A model generated the notes under the pieces. The model did not search any database. It saw only the letters and a program-made list of their open reading frames with translations, and was not told the DNA's origin. From contig OZ020244.1 in NCBI GenBank assembly GCA_963971285.1, positions 12,338,001 through 12,402,000 on the forward strand: a stretch of DNA of 64,000 nucleotides, read 5' to 3'. This document shows positions 15,001 to 28,382 of this stretch, in pieces. Made by a program: the position numbers and the translations under genes. Each line of letters begins with the position of its first letter. Within the stretch, counting starts at the first letter, position 1. Source of the DNA: Astropecten irregularis (taxonomy: Eukaryota; Echinodermata; Asteroidea; Paxillosida; Astropectinidae).

Positions 15001-18000
15001 TATAACACTTCCCGACTTAGACACGTACCAAGTTTCCACTCAGTCGAACCAAGGGTTCGCTCATAATTGACATGCGAAGTTTGGCCATTTATGGCACTGT
15101 CACGTGACCCATGATGACGTCATGATGACGAAATTGTTCGGCACACATCCGCACTATAGGGACTTTGTTTTGACCAAGTTTGGCTGATATTGGCTGTTTA
15201 AAACTAAACAAAGTGGGGTGTAGAAAGTCTGTGCACAAGCCTATGACAGAACAAAAAGAAAAGCTTTTCGCTTCCGCGAAAAAGCCAAAAATACAAGTTT
15301 TCGAACGTTGAGGGCGTCTTACCGATTTTCGTTTGCAGTCCGGAGAAGACTTGCCGGCGTGCATTTTCTTGACAAGTCATGCAACGCAGGGCTCCCCAAA
15401 TGCCTTGAAATGAAATATTTTTAGGGTATACTCAAAATGTATGAGCTGGCGAACAGAATTGGGCCTATATGCAAGTCTTGTCCCGGTAATGAAGATGCGC
15501 GCATACCGTAAAGTTAGAATTTGCTAGAGATAAAGAAAGCTTACAATTTTCAAAAAATCGTAAAAAATTCAATCAAGATGCCGTCGTGTCGCCGTTTCAC
15601 ATTTAGCATCCCGGACACACATACTTAATACCCACTAATTTTCATGACGATCGGACAATGTCTTCATGACGATCGGCCTATCGGCTATTGTGTTACCAAA
15701 ATCTCATTTTGATGACGTTATGATGACGTCACAGTATTTTGCTCCGAAAATGTTGATCTCTGTTGCACATTTAAGAATTACAAAAATAATTTTAAAGATA
15801 CCATCTTTCGTTCACTAGTTATCGTTAAAATAACTTTAATGACCCAAATATTCAATAAATCATAAGAAATCGGAGGATGACGTCATGATGACGTCATTGC
15901 AATTTTTTGATATAACACTTCCCGACTTAGACACGTACCAAGTTTCCACTCAGTCGAACCAAGGGTTCGCTCATAATTGACATGCGAAGTTTGGCCATTT
16001 ATGGCACTGTCACGTGACCCATGATGACGTCATGATGACGAAATTGTTCGGCACACATCCGCACTATAGGGACTTTGTTTTGACCAAGTTTGGCTGATAT
16101 TGGCTGTTTAAAACTAAACAAAGTGGGGTGTAGAAAGTCTGTGCACAAGCCTATGACAGAACAAAAAGAAAAGCTTTTCGCTTCCGCGAAAAAGCCAAAA
16201 ATACAAGTTTCCGAACGTTGAGGGCGTCTTACCGATTTTCGTTTGCAGTCCGGAGAAGACTTGCCGGCGTGCATTTTCTGAACAAGTCATGCAACGCAGG
16301 GCTCCCCAAATGCCTTGAAATGAAATATTTTTAGGGTATACACAAAATGTATGAGCTGGCGAACAGAATTGGGCCTATATGCAAGTCTTGTCCCGGTAAT
16401 GAAGATGCGCGCATACCGTAAAGTTAGAATTTGCTAGAGATAAAGAAAGCTTACAATTTTCAAAAAATCGTAAAAAATTCAATCAAGATGCCGTCGTGTC
16501 GCCGTTTCACATTTAGCATCCCGGACACACATACTTAATACCCACTAATTTTCATGACGATCGGACAATGTCTTCATGACGATCGGCCTATCGGCTATTG
16601 TGTTACCAAAATCTCATTTTGATGACGTAATGATGACGTCACAGTATTTTGCTCCGAAAATGTTGATCTCTGTTGCACATTTAAGAATTACAAAAAGAAT
16701 TTTAAAGATACCATCTTTCGTTCACTAGTTATCGTTAAAATAACTTTAATGACCCAAATATTCAATAAATCATAAGAAATCGGAGGATGACGTCATGATG
16801 ACGTCATTGCAATTTTTTGATATAACACTTCCCGACTTAGACACGTACCAAGTTTCCACTCAGTCGAACCAAGGGTTCGCTCATAATTGACATGCGAAGT
16901 TTGGCCATTTATGGCACTGTCACGTGACCCATGATGACGTCATGATGACGAAATTGTTCGGCACACATCCGCACTATAGGGACTTTGTTTTGACCAAGTT
17001 TGGCTGATATTGGCTGTTTAAAACTAAACAAAGTGGGGTGTAGAAAGTCTGTGCACAAGCCTATGACAGAACAAAAAGAAAAGCTTTTCGCTTCCGCGAA
17101 AAAGCCAAAAATACAAGTTTTCGAACGTTGAGGGCGTCTTACCGATTTTCGTTTGCAGTCCGGAGAAGACTTGCCGGCGTGCATTTTCTTGACAAGTCAT
17201 GCAACGCAGGGCTCCCCAAATGCCTTGAAATGAAATATTTTTAGGGTATACTCAAAATGTATGAGCTGGCGAACAGAATTGGGCCTATATGCAAGTCTTG
17301 TCCCGGTAATGAAGATGCGCGCATACCGTAAAGTTAGAATTTGCTAGAGATAAAGAAAGCTTACAATTTTCAAAAAATCGTAAAAAATTCAATCAAGATG
17401 CCGTCGTGTCGCCGTTTCACATTTAGCATCCCGGACACACATACTTAATACCCACTAATTTTCATGACGATCGGACAATGTCTTCATGACGATCGGCCTA
17501 TCGGCTATTGTGTTACCAAAATCTCATTTTGATGACGTTATGATGACGTCACAGTATTTTGCTCCGCAAATGTTGATCTCTGTTGCACATTTAAGAATTA
17601 CAAAAAGAATTTTAAAGATACCATCTTTCGTTCACTAGTTATCGTTAAAATAACTTTAATGACCCAAATATTCAATAAATCATAAGAAATCGGAGGATGA
17701 CGTCATGATGACGTCATTGCAATTTTTTGATATAACACTTCCCGACTTAGACACGTACCAAGTTTCCACTCAGTCGAACCAAGGGTTCGCTCATAATTGA
17801 CATGCGAAGTTTGGCCATTTATGGCACTGTCACTTGACCCATGATGACGTCATGATGACGAAATTGTTCGGCACACATCCGCACTATAGGGACTTTGTTT
17901 TGACCAAGTTTGGCTGATATTGGCTGTTTAAAACTAAACAAAGTGGGGTGTAGAAAGTCTGTGCACAAGCCTATGACAGAACAAAAAGAAAAGCTTTTCG

Positions 18001-21000
18001 CTTCCGCGAAAAAGCCAAAAATACAAGTTTCCGAACGTTGAGGGCGTCTTACCGATTTTCGTTTGCAGTCCGGAGAAGACTTGCCGGCGTGCATTTTCTG
18101 AACAAGTCATGCAACGCAGGGCTCCCCAAATGCCTTGAAATGAAATATTTTTAGGGTATACACAAAATGTATGAGCTGGCGAACAGAATTGGGCCTATAT
18201 GCAAGTCTTGTCCCGGTAATGAAGATGCGCGCATACCGTAAAGTTAGAATTTGCTAGAGATAAAGAAAGCTTACAATTTTCAAAAAATCGTAAAAAATTC
18301 AATCAAGATGCCGTCGTGTCGCCGTTTCACATTTAGCATCCCGGACAAACATACTTAATACCCACTAATTTTCATGACGATCGGACAATGTCTTCATGAC
18401 GATCGGCCTATCGGCTATTGTGTTACCAAAATCTCATTTTGATGACGTTATGATGACGTCACAGTATTTTGCTCCGAAAATGTTGATCTCTGTTGCACAT
18501 TTAAGAATTACAAAAAGAATTTTAAAGATACCATCTTTCGTTCACTAGTTATCGTTAAAATAACTTTAATGACCCAAATATTCAATAAATCATAAGAAAT
18601 CGGAGGATGACGTCATGATGACGTCATTGCAATTTTTTGATATAACACTTCCCGACTTAGACACGTACCAAGTTTCCACTCAGTCGAACCAAGGGTTCGC
18701 TCATAATTGACATGCGAAGTTTGGCCATTTATGGCACTGTCACGTGACCCATGATGACGTCATGATGACGAAATTGTTCGGCACACATCCGCACTATAGG
18801 GACTTTGTTTTGACCAAGTTTGGCTGATATTGGCTGTTTAAAACTAAACAAAGTGGGGTGTAGAAAGTCTGTGCACAAGCCTATGACAGAACAAAAAGAA
18901 AAGCTTTTCGCTTCCGCGAAAAAGCCAAAAATACAAGTTTTCGAACGTTGAGGGCGTCTTACCGATTTTCGTTTGCAGTCCGGAGAAGACTTGCCGGCGT
19001 GCATTTTCTTGACAAGTCATGCAACGCAGGGCTCCCCAAATGCCTTGAAATGAAATATTTTTAGGGTATACTCAAAATGTATGAGCTGGCGAACAGAATT
19101 GGGCCTATATGCAAGTCTTGTCCCGGTAATGAAGATGCGCGCATACCGTAAAGTTAGAATTTGCTAGAGATAAAGAAAGCTTACAATTTTCAAAAAATCG
19201 TAAAAAATTCAATCAAGATGCCGTCGTGTCGCCGTTTCACATTTAGCATCCCGGACACACATACTTAATACCCACTAATTTTCATGACGATCGGACAATG
19301 TCTTCATGACGATCGGCCTATCGGCTATTGTGTTACCAAAATCTCATTTTGATGACGTTATGATGACGTCACAGTATTTTGCTCCGAAAATGTTGATCTC
19401 TGTTGCACATTTAAGAATTACAAAAAGAATTTTAAAGATACCATCTTTCGTTCACTAGTTATCGTTAAAATAACTTTAATGACCCAAATATTCAATAAAT
19501 CATAAGAAATCGGAGGATGACGTCATGATGACGTCATTGCAATTTTTTGATATAACACTTCCCGACTTAGACACGTACCAAGTTTCCACTCAGTCGAACC
19601 AAGGGTTCGCTCATAATTGACATGCGAAGTTTGGCCATTTATGGCACTGTCACGTGACCCATGATGACGTCATGATGACGAAATTGTTCGGCACACATCC
19701 GCACTATAGGGACTTTGTTTTGACCAAGTTTGGCTGATATTGGCTGTTTAAAACTAAACAAAGTGGGGTGTAGAAAGTCTGTGCACAAGCCTATGACAGA
19801 ACAAAAAGAAAAGCTTTTCGCTTCCGCGAAAAAGCCAAAAATACAAGTTTCCGAACGTTGAGGGCGTCTTACCGATTTTCGTTTGCAGTCCGGAGAAGAC
19901 TTGCCGGCGTGCATTTTCTGAACAAGTCATGCAACGCAGGGCTCCCCAAATGCCTTGAAATGAAATATTTTTAGGGTATACACAAAATGTATGAGCTGGC
20001 GAACAGAATTGGGCCTATATGCAAGTCTTGTCCCGGTAATGAAGATGCGCGCATACCGTAAAGTTAGAATTTGCTAGAGATAAAGAAAGCTTACAATTTT
20101 CAAAAAATCGTAAAAAATTCAATCAAGATGCCGTCGTGTCGCCGTTTCACATTTAGCATCCCGGACACACATACTTAATACCCACTAATTTTCATGACGA
20201 TCGGACAATGTCTTCATGACGATCGGCCTATCGGCTATTGTGTTACCAAAATCTCATTTTGATGACGTTATGATGACGTCACAGTATTTTGCTCCGAAAA
20301 TGTTGATCTCTGTTGCACATTTAAGAATTACAACAAGAATTTTAAAGATACCATCTTTCGTTCACTAGTTATCGTTAAAATAACTTTAATGACCCAAATA
20401 TTCAATAAATCATAAGAAATCGGAGGATGACGTCATGATGACGTCATTGCAATTTTTTGATATAACACTTCCCGACTTAGACACGTACCAAGTTTCCACT
20501 CAGTCGAACCAAGGGTTCGCTCATAATTGACATGCGAAGTTTGGCCATTTATGGCACTGTCACGTGACCCATGATGACGTCATGATGACGAAATTGTTCG
20601 GCACACATCCGCACTATAGGGACTTTGTTTTGACCAAGTTTGGCTGATATTGGCTGTTTAAAACTAAACAAAGTGGGGTGTAGAAAGTCTGTGCACAAGC
20701 CTATGACAGAACAAAAAGAAAAGCTTTTCGCTTCCGCGAAAAAGCCAAAAATACAAGTTTTCGAACGTTGAGGGCGTCTTACCGATTTTCGTTTGCAGTC
20801 CGGAGAAGACTTGCCGGCGTGCATTTTCTTGACAAGTCATGCAACGCAGGGCTCCCCAAATGCCTTGAAATGAAATATTTTTAGGGTATACTCAAAATGT
20901 ATGAGCTGGCGAACAGAATTGGGCCTATATGCAAGTCTTGTCCCGGTAATGAAGATGCGCGCATACCGTAAAGTTAGAATTTGCTAGAGATAAAGAAAGC

Positions 21001-21716
21001 TTACAATTTTCAAAAAATCGTAAAAAATTCAATCAAGATGCCGTCGTGTCGCCGTTTCACATTTAGCATCCCGGACACACATACTTAATACCCACTAATT
21101 TTCATGACGATCGGACAATGTCTTCATGACGATCGGCCTATCGGCTATTGTGTTACCAAAATCTCATTTTGATGACGTTATGATGACGTCACAGTATTTT
21201 GCTCCGAAAATGTTGATCTCTGTTGCACATTTAAGAATTACAAAAAGAATTTTAAAGATACCATCTTTCGTTCACTAGTTATCGTTAAAATAACTTTAAT
21301 GACCCAAATATTCAATAAATCATAAGAAATCGGAGGATGACGTCATGATGACGTCATTGCAATTTTTTGATATAACACTTCCCGACTTAGACACGTACCA
21401 AGTTTCCACTCAGTCGAACCAAGGGTTCGCTCATAATTGACATGCGAAGTTTGGCCATTTATGGCACTGTCACGTGACCCATGATGACGTCATGATGACG
21501 AAATTGTTCGGCACACATCCGCACTATAGGGACTTTGTTTTGACCAAGTTTGGCTGATATTGGCTGTTTAAAACTAAACAAAGTGGGGTGTAGAAAGTCT
21601 GTGCACAAGCCTATGACAGAACAAAAAGAAAAGCTTTTCGCTTCCGCGAAAAAGCCAAAAATACAAGTTTCCGAACGTTGAGGGCGTCTTACCGATTTTC
21701 GTTTGCAGTCCGGAGA
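1..21716. repeat. 910-bp satellite array, left block
   Basis: The same 910-bp unit repeats head to tail with only scattered single-base differences. The phrase gcaagtcttgtcccggtaat recurs at 1, 911, 1821 and so on, giving about 23.9 copies here. The array runs off the left edge. Two diagnostic variants alternate: a unit end with ttctgaacaag plus cacaaaatg, and one with ttcttgacaag plus ctcaaaatg, coupled to tcgaacg or ccgaacg upstream, which makes an approximately 1,820-bp dimeric higher-order repeat. Each unit contains a 91-codon minus-strand open frame, but near-identity between units means this gives no evidence of coding. Function is unknown. Confidence 0.97.
254..562. promoter_or_regulatory. 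Cluster of four CRE palindromes per satellite unit (first unit shown)
   Basis: Perfect TGACGTCA octamers lie at 254-261, 408-415, 419-426 and 555-562, with near-matches (TGACGTTA, TGACGAAA) beside them and a CACGTG E-box at 541-546. The pattern recurs in each 910-bp unit, so the whole array holds over 100 CRE-type sites. TGACGTCA is the classical CREB/ATF binding site; occupancy here is not known. Confidence 0.6.
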
Positions 21717-22348
21717 GCGTATTTTTTTACCGTAGCCATAATGCGTAATATCACTCATTGTGTATATCTGTGCGACTGTAATAAGGCTACGAGTTCTGCT
21801 ACGCCAACTACACGCTGCTTATGATCACGCAACTACACGCTGCTTATGCCGTGTTGCTCACAAGCAACTCATGGCATATTGGGCATGTTTACGCGATGTT
21901 ATAAAAATCCTTTTTTGGGGGAGGGGGGGGGTTCAAGAATGATAAAATTGCAGATCTTTGTCGCGATACCGCACTGTTGTACATGGTCGCGTTGGTGATG
22001 GTGCTTATTCTGTCACTGAGGCGATGATCAAATATACGGTATCACGGCTTCGAGGCAGCATGCAGAGAGGCTGATACGAATGCAGTAAGTTACTGTCATT
22101 GATCTCCATTAGAAAGACTTTCTAATGGAGATCAATGGTTACTGTACACAAGTACACTACATCATACATGACTGTGTGCACAGCTGTAGTATAGAACTGT
22201 ATGGCTGTGCGGTAGTATCGCTAGTATTACATCATCATACAACTTTTTACAAGTTTCTTTTTCGCGCGCAGCTATAGCCTTTTCTCCAGTCGCTGCGCGG
22301 TTACAATTGCGTGATATTACACATTAGGAGTACGGTAAAAAAATACGC
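21717..22348. mobile_element. 632-bp TIR element (MITE) inserted in satellite
   Basis: The element interrupts one satellite unit. Its ends are inverted repeats of about 38 bp that begin gcgtatttttttaccgta on the left and read as the complement on the right, with about five mismatches. It is flanked by an exact 9-bp target duplication, gtccggaga, at 21708-21716 and 22349-22357. Spacing between the flanking satellite landmarks (1,551 bp) equals 910+632+9, so the insertion is clean. No transposase frame is present, so it is non-autonomous. A 9-bp duplication is typical of Mutator-like elements and also occurs in Merlin-like ones; the superfamily is an inference. Confidence 0.9.
22097..22137. repeat. 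Perfect 20-bp-arm hairpin inside the MITE
   Basis: Positions 22097-22116 are the exact reverse complement of 22118-22137, with a single unpaired base (22117) between. It lies in the interior of the 632-bp element and is separate from its terminal inverted repeats. Confidence 0.9.
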
Positions 22349-25300
22349 GTCCGGAGAAGACTTGCCGGCGTGCATTTTCTGAACAAGTCATGCAACGCAG
22401 GGCTCCCCAAATGCCTTGAAATGAAATATTTTTAGGGTATACACAAAATGTATGAGCTGGCGAACAGAATTGGGCCTATATGCAAGTCTTGTCCCGGTAA
22501 TGAAGATGCGCGCATACCGTAAAGTTAGAATTTGCTAGAGATAAAGAAAGCTTACAATTTTCAAAAAATCGTAAAAAATTCAATCAAGATGCCGTCGTGT
22601 CGCCGTTTCACATTTAGCATCCCGGACACACATACTTAATACCCACTAATTTTCATGACGATCGGACAATGTCTTCATGACGATCGGCCTATCGGCTATT
22701 GTGTTACCAAAATCTCATTTTGATGACGTTATGATGACGTCACAGTATTTTGCTCCGAAAATGTTGATCTCTGTTGCACATTTAAGAATTACAAAAAGAA
22801 TTTTAAAGATACCATCTTTCGTTCACTAGTTATCGTTAAAATAACTTTAATGACCCAAATATTCAATAAATCATAAGAAATCGGAGGATGACGTCATGAT
22901 GACGTCATTGCAATTTTTTGATATAACACTTCCCGACTTAGACACGTACCAAGTTTCCACTCAGTCGAACCAAGGGTTCGCTCATAATTGACATGCGAAG
23001 TTTGGCCATTTATGGCACTGTCACGTGACCCATGATGACGTCATGATGACGAAATTGTTCGGCACACATCCGCACTATAGGGACTTTGTTTTGACCAAGT
23101 TTGGCTGATATTGGCTGTTTAAAACTAAACAAAGTGGGGTGTAGAAAGTCTGTGCACAAGCCTATGACAGAACAAAAAGAAAAGCTTTTCGCTTCCGCGA
23201 AAAAGCCAAAAATACAAGTTTCCGAACGTTGAGGGCGTCTTACCGATTTTCGTTTGCAGTCCGGAGAAGACTTGCCGGCGTGCATTTTCTGAACAAGTCA
23301 TGCAACGCAGGGCTCCCCAAATGCCTTGAAATGAAATATTTTTAGGGTATACACAAAATGTATGAGCTGGCGAACAGAATTGGGCCTATATGCAAGTCTT
23401 GTCCCGGTAATGAAGATGCGCGCATACCGTAAAGTTAGAATTTGCTAGAGATAAAGAAAGCTTACAATTTTCAAAAAATCGTAAAAAATTCAATCAAGAT
23501 GCCGTCGTGTCGCCGTTTCACATTTAGCATCCCGGACACACATACTTAATACCCACTAATTTTCATGACGATCGGACAATGTCTTCATGACGATCGGCCT
23601 ATCGGCTATTGTGTTACCAAAATCTCATTTTGATGACGTTATGATGACGTCACAGTATTTTGCTCCGAAAATGTTGATCTCTGTTGCACATTTAAGAATT
23701 ACAAAAAGAATTTTAAAGATACCATCTTTCGTTCACTAGTTATCGTTAAAATAACTTTAATGACCCAAATATTCAATAAATCATAAGAAATCGGAGGATG
23801 ACGTCATGATGACGTCATTGCAATTTTTTGATATAACACTTCCCGACTTAGACACGTACCAAGTTTCCACTCAGTCGAACCAAGGGTTCGCTCATAATTG
23901 ACATGCGAAGTTTGGCCATTTATGGCACTGTCACGTGACCCATGATGACGTCATGATGACGAAATTGTTCGGCACACATCCGCACTATAGGGACTTTGTT
24001 TTGACCAAGTTTGGCTGATATTGGCTGTTTAAAACTAAACAAAGTGGGGTGTAGAAAGTCTGTGCACAAGCCTATGACAGAACAAAAAGAAAAGCTTTTC
24101 GCTTCCGCGAAAAAGCCAAAAATACAAGTTTCCGAACGTTGAGGGCGTCTTACCGATTTTCGTTTGCAGTCCGGAGAAGACTTGCCGGCGTGCATTTTCT
24201 GAACAAGTCATGCAACGCAGGGCTCCCCAAATGCCTTGAAATGAAATATTTTTAGGGTATACACAAAATGTATGAGCTGGCGAACAGAATTGGGCCTATA
24301 TGCAAGTCTTGTCCCGGTAATGAAGATGCGCGCATACCGTAAAGTTAGAATTTGCTAGAGATAAAGAAAGCTTACAATTTTCAAAAAATCGTAAAAAATT
24401 CAATCAAGATGCCGTCGTGTCGCCGTTTCACATTTAGCATCCCGGACACACATACTTAATACCCACTAATTTTCATGACGATCGGACAATGTCTTCATGA
24501 CGATCGGCCTATCGGCTATTGTGTTACCAAAATCTCATTTTGATGACGTTATGATGACGTCACAGTATTTTGCTCCGAAAATGTTGATCTCTGTTGCACA
24601 TTTAAGAATTACAAAAAGAATTTTAAAGATACCATCTTTCGTTCACTAGTTATCGTTAAAATAACTTTAATGACCCAAATATTCAATAAATCATAAGAAA
24701 TCGGAGGATGACGTCATGATGACGTCATTGCAATTTTTTGATATAACACTTCCCGACTTAGACACGTACCAAGTTTCCACTCAGTCGAACCAAGGGTTCG
24801 CTCATAATTGACATGCGAAGTTTGGCCATTTATGGCACTGTCACGTGACCCATGATGACGTCATGATGACGAAATTGTTCGGCACACATCCGCACTATAG
24901 GGACTTTGTTTTGACCAAGTTTGGCTGATATTGGCTGTTTAAAACTAAACAAAGTGGGGTGTAGAAAGTCTGTGCACAAGCCTATGACAGAACAAAAAGA
25001 AAAGCTTTTCGCTTCCGCGAAAAAGCCAAAAATACAAGTTTCCGAACGTTGAGGGCGTCTTACCGATTTTCGTTTGCAGTCCGGAGAAGACTTGCCGGCG
25101 TGCATTTTCTGAACAAGTCATGCAACGCAGGGCTCCCCAAATGCCTTGAAATGAAATATTTTTAGGGTATACACAAAATGTATGAGCTGGCGAACAGAAT
25201 TGGGCCTATATGCAAGTCTTGTCCCGGTAATGAAGATGCGCGCATACCGTAAAGTTAGAATTTGCTAGAGATAAAGAAAGCTTACAATTTTCAAAAAATC

Positions 25301-26861
25301 GTAAAAAATTCAATCAAGATGCCGTCGTGTCGCCGTTTCACATTTAGCATCCCGGACACACATACTTAATACCCACTAATTTTCATGACGATCGGACAAT
25401 GTCTTCATGACGATCGGCCTATCGGCTATTGTGTTACCAAAATCTCATTTTGATGACGTTATGATGACGTCACAGTATTTTGCTCCGAAAATGTTGATCT
25501 CTGTTACACATTTAAGAATTACAAAAAGAATTTTAAAGATACCATCTTTCGTTCACTAGTTATCGTTAAAATAACTTTAATGACCCAAATATTCAATAAA
25601 TCATAAGAAATCGGAGGATGACGTCATGATGACGTCATTGCAATTTTTTGATATAACACTTCCCGACTTAGACACGTACCAAGTTTCCACTCAGTCGAAC
25701 CAAGGGTTCGCTCATAATTGACATGCGAAGTTTGGCCATTTATGGCACTGTCACGTGACCCATGATGACGTCATGATGACGAAATTGTTCGGCACACATC
25801 CGCACTATAGGGACTTTGTTTTGACCAAGTTTGGCTGATATTGGCTGTTTAAAACTAAACAAAGTGGGGTGTAGAAAGTCTGTGCACAAGCCTATGACAG
25901 AACAAAAAGAAAAGCTTTTCGCTTCCGCGAAAAAGCCAAAAATACAAGTTTTCGAACGTTGAGGGCGTCTTACCGATTTTCGTTTGCAGTCCGGAGAAGA
26001 CTTGCCGGCGTGCATTTTCTGAACAAGTCATGCAACGCAGGGCTCCCCAAATGCCTTGAAATGAAATATTTTTAGGGTATACACAAAATGTATGAGCTGG
26101 CGAACAGAATTGGGCCTATATGCAAGTCTTGTCCCGGTAATGAAGATGCGCGCATACCGTAAAGTTAGAATTTGCTAGAGATAAAGAAAGCTTACAATTT
26201 TCAAAAAATCGTAAAAAATTCAATCAAGATGCCGTCGTGTCGCCGTTTCACATTTAGCATCCCGGACACACATACTTAATACCCACTAATTTTCATGACG
26301 ATCGGACAATGTCTTCATGACGATCGGCCTATCGGCTATTGTGTTACCAAAATCTCATTTTGATGACGTTATGATGACGTCACAGTATTTTGCTCCGAAA
26401 ATGTTGATCTCTGTTGCACATTTAAGAATTACAAAAAGAATTTTAAAGATACCATCTTTCGTTCACTAGTTATCGTTAAAATAACTTTAATGACCCAAAT
26501 ATTCAATAAATCATAAGAAATCGGAGGATGACGTCATGATGACGTCATTGCAATTTTTTGATATAACACTTCCCGACTTAGACACGTACCAAGTTTCCAC
26601 TCAGTCGAACCAAGGGTTCGCTCATAATTGACATGCGAAGTTTGGCCATTTATGGCACTGTCACGTGACCCATGATGACGTCATGATGACGAAATTGTTC
26701 GGCACACATCCGCACTATAGGGACTTTGTTTTGACCAAGTTTGGCTGATATTGGCTGTTTAAAACTAAACAAAGTGGGGTGTAGAAAGTCTGTGCACAAG
26801 CCTATGACAGAACAAAAAGAAAAGCTTTTCGCTTCCGCGAAAAAGCCAATAATATAAGTTT
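22349..26861. repeat. 910-bp satellite array, right block and array end
   Basis: The satellite resumes after the inserted element and continues for about five units. It ends inside a unit near 26861, where similarity stops after cgcgaaaaagcc. Four successive units here (landmarks 23010, 23920, 24830 and the interrupted 21459 unit) are the same ccgaacg/gaacaag subtype, unlike the alternating pattern to the left. This suggests local amplification near the array edge. Confidence 0.96.
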
Positions 26862-27656
26862 AGAGTTTCTATATCAAATCTACACTGTACAGCTAAAGGT
26901 GACATTTCAAGCAGTATCTCATTTATCTTTTATCAGTTTTCATTAAATTAGCCGAACCAAATCAGCTATAAGGCTTCAGATAATTACTGTTATTAAGTCA
27001 AATGATTAATTTTATAATTAAGAAAGGGTATTGTGATAAAATTATAATAGACCAGACTACAGGCTACTTTTAATATTTTTAAAATTTGTTATACTTTTAA
27101 ACTGTTGTGATACAATGATATGCACATGTATGTGCACATGTAATATTGACTCAATGGAATGAAAGCCAAAATGTTCCAATACGCTCCAGGGAAAAGGATT
27201 ATAGAATCAATGTCTCATGGCCTCATCGATGCAACCAAGCTATGCAATGTGTTGCATGCAAACATAATTAACAAAGGTCATGTGGAATTTGATCATCACA
27301 ATCCAATCAAGACTTAAAATAACATTATTATTTTGTTTCCTGATTGATAAGAGGCAGTTGTAGTACAAAAAAGTAGCACACATACCACCCCCTCCTAAGT
27401 ATATTTTGATAGTTTCACTCAATTTTATTCCTATGAGTTTTGAGAAGAAACACTGATGCTGAGCAATACACATGATACATGTACATCTTCCAAATGCACC
27501 AACGTTAGGGTTACAAAGCTAATGAACACTAGTTGACATGTTCCAAGCTGTATTTGGTGAGAGTATTGTCTGCTCAATAACAAACTCAACTGAGATGAAT
27601 TTACGTAAAGCCAGCTGAACCCATCAATGATTCGTAACTCAAAAATTACACAGGAA
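26862..27656. other. AT-rich stretch next to satellite, no gene seen
   Basis: Unique AT-rich sequence. No convincing exon. A short tgcacatgtatgtgcacatg motif lies near 27120. The 77-codon open frame on the minus strand at 27240-27473 has no recognisable features. Confidence 0.5.
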
Positions 27657-28382
27657 TCAAGAGATGGGAGCCACGGGCTTCAGTGACAGAAGTGACAATC
27701 CCTTGGAAACAGAGCTGTGATCCTGCAAGTAAAAAACAATATCAAAATTGTTAGAAAATTTGGCATGCTACCAATCAAACAAAGGCTGGCTGGATGTGTG
27801 TCAGGTCTCCCCTCTTTATTGATGACCTCTGTTTATCTTTGTTTTATACTGTGTCATACATAACAATTGTAACAACCATTTTAATTTACTGGCAACATGG
27901 CATGCATCAAGTTGGTTTAAAGTTAACTAATACTGGTTCATGGATTTTTCTCTGACCTCCTCCCATTTTTTGTATTGTATTTGCACTAATGTAATGGATA
28001 CTGTGACCAATGTGGAAGAAAATAAACTAGGGAGAACCCTACATTCGCTTGATGATGAACAACATAAATCTTTTACAAGAGTTTCAGTGACTTGGACAAA
28101 ATGTTCATCAAACTAAACCAGGGCAAAGAAAAATAATAAGGATTTTTTTTTACACAGTTTTTTTATTGGAAGCAATGTACAGAAAGATGAAATCTAAAAT
28201 TGGGTCAACTTTCTGTAACACACACAGCCTAGTGTCAATTGAGAAAGAAGAGTTCGATAAGAAAGATTACCTCCCTCCACTTTGCTGGTCCTGAATATTA
28301 CCAATGGTTAATCATGCCTAGGGTGGACATCACCTTTACTGCATTGTGACTGGTACTGGTCGACATCCAAGGTTTTATATTT
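27657..28382 (-). CDS. Tentative 3-exon gene fragment, minus strand
   Basis: Three short exon-like blocks have good splice borders and compatible phases on the minus strand. Exon a is 28382-28334 (49 nt; acceptor after tactgccacag, donor gtgatg; phase 0 to 1). Exon b is 28290-28271 (20 nt; acceptor atattcag, donor gtaatc; phase 1 to 0). Exon c is 27722-27657 (acceptor tacttgcag; 21 codons then TGA). Exon a has the same length and phases as the 49-nt cassette exon of the SET locus, and its end (QCSKG) is loosely like that locus's 28-nt exon (DCISKG). It may be a remnant paralog. No domain is recognised and the match could be chance. Confidence 0.22.

Noticed and set aside
21760..21942. 60-codon frame in the inserted element
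   Set aside because: No transposase features. The element is non-autonomous.
529..26015. Repeated 91-codon minus-strand frame in each satellite unit
   Set aside because: Identical because the DNA unit is identical. The few substitutions show no synonymous bias, there are no homologous motifs, and the frame is a by-product of the 910-bp repeat.
1..26861. rDNA intergenic spacer
   Set aside because: No rRNA sequence anywhere in the window and no promoter-like subrepeats typical of rDNA.
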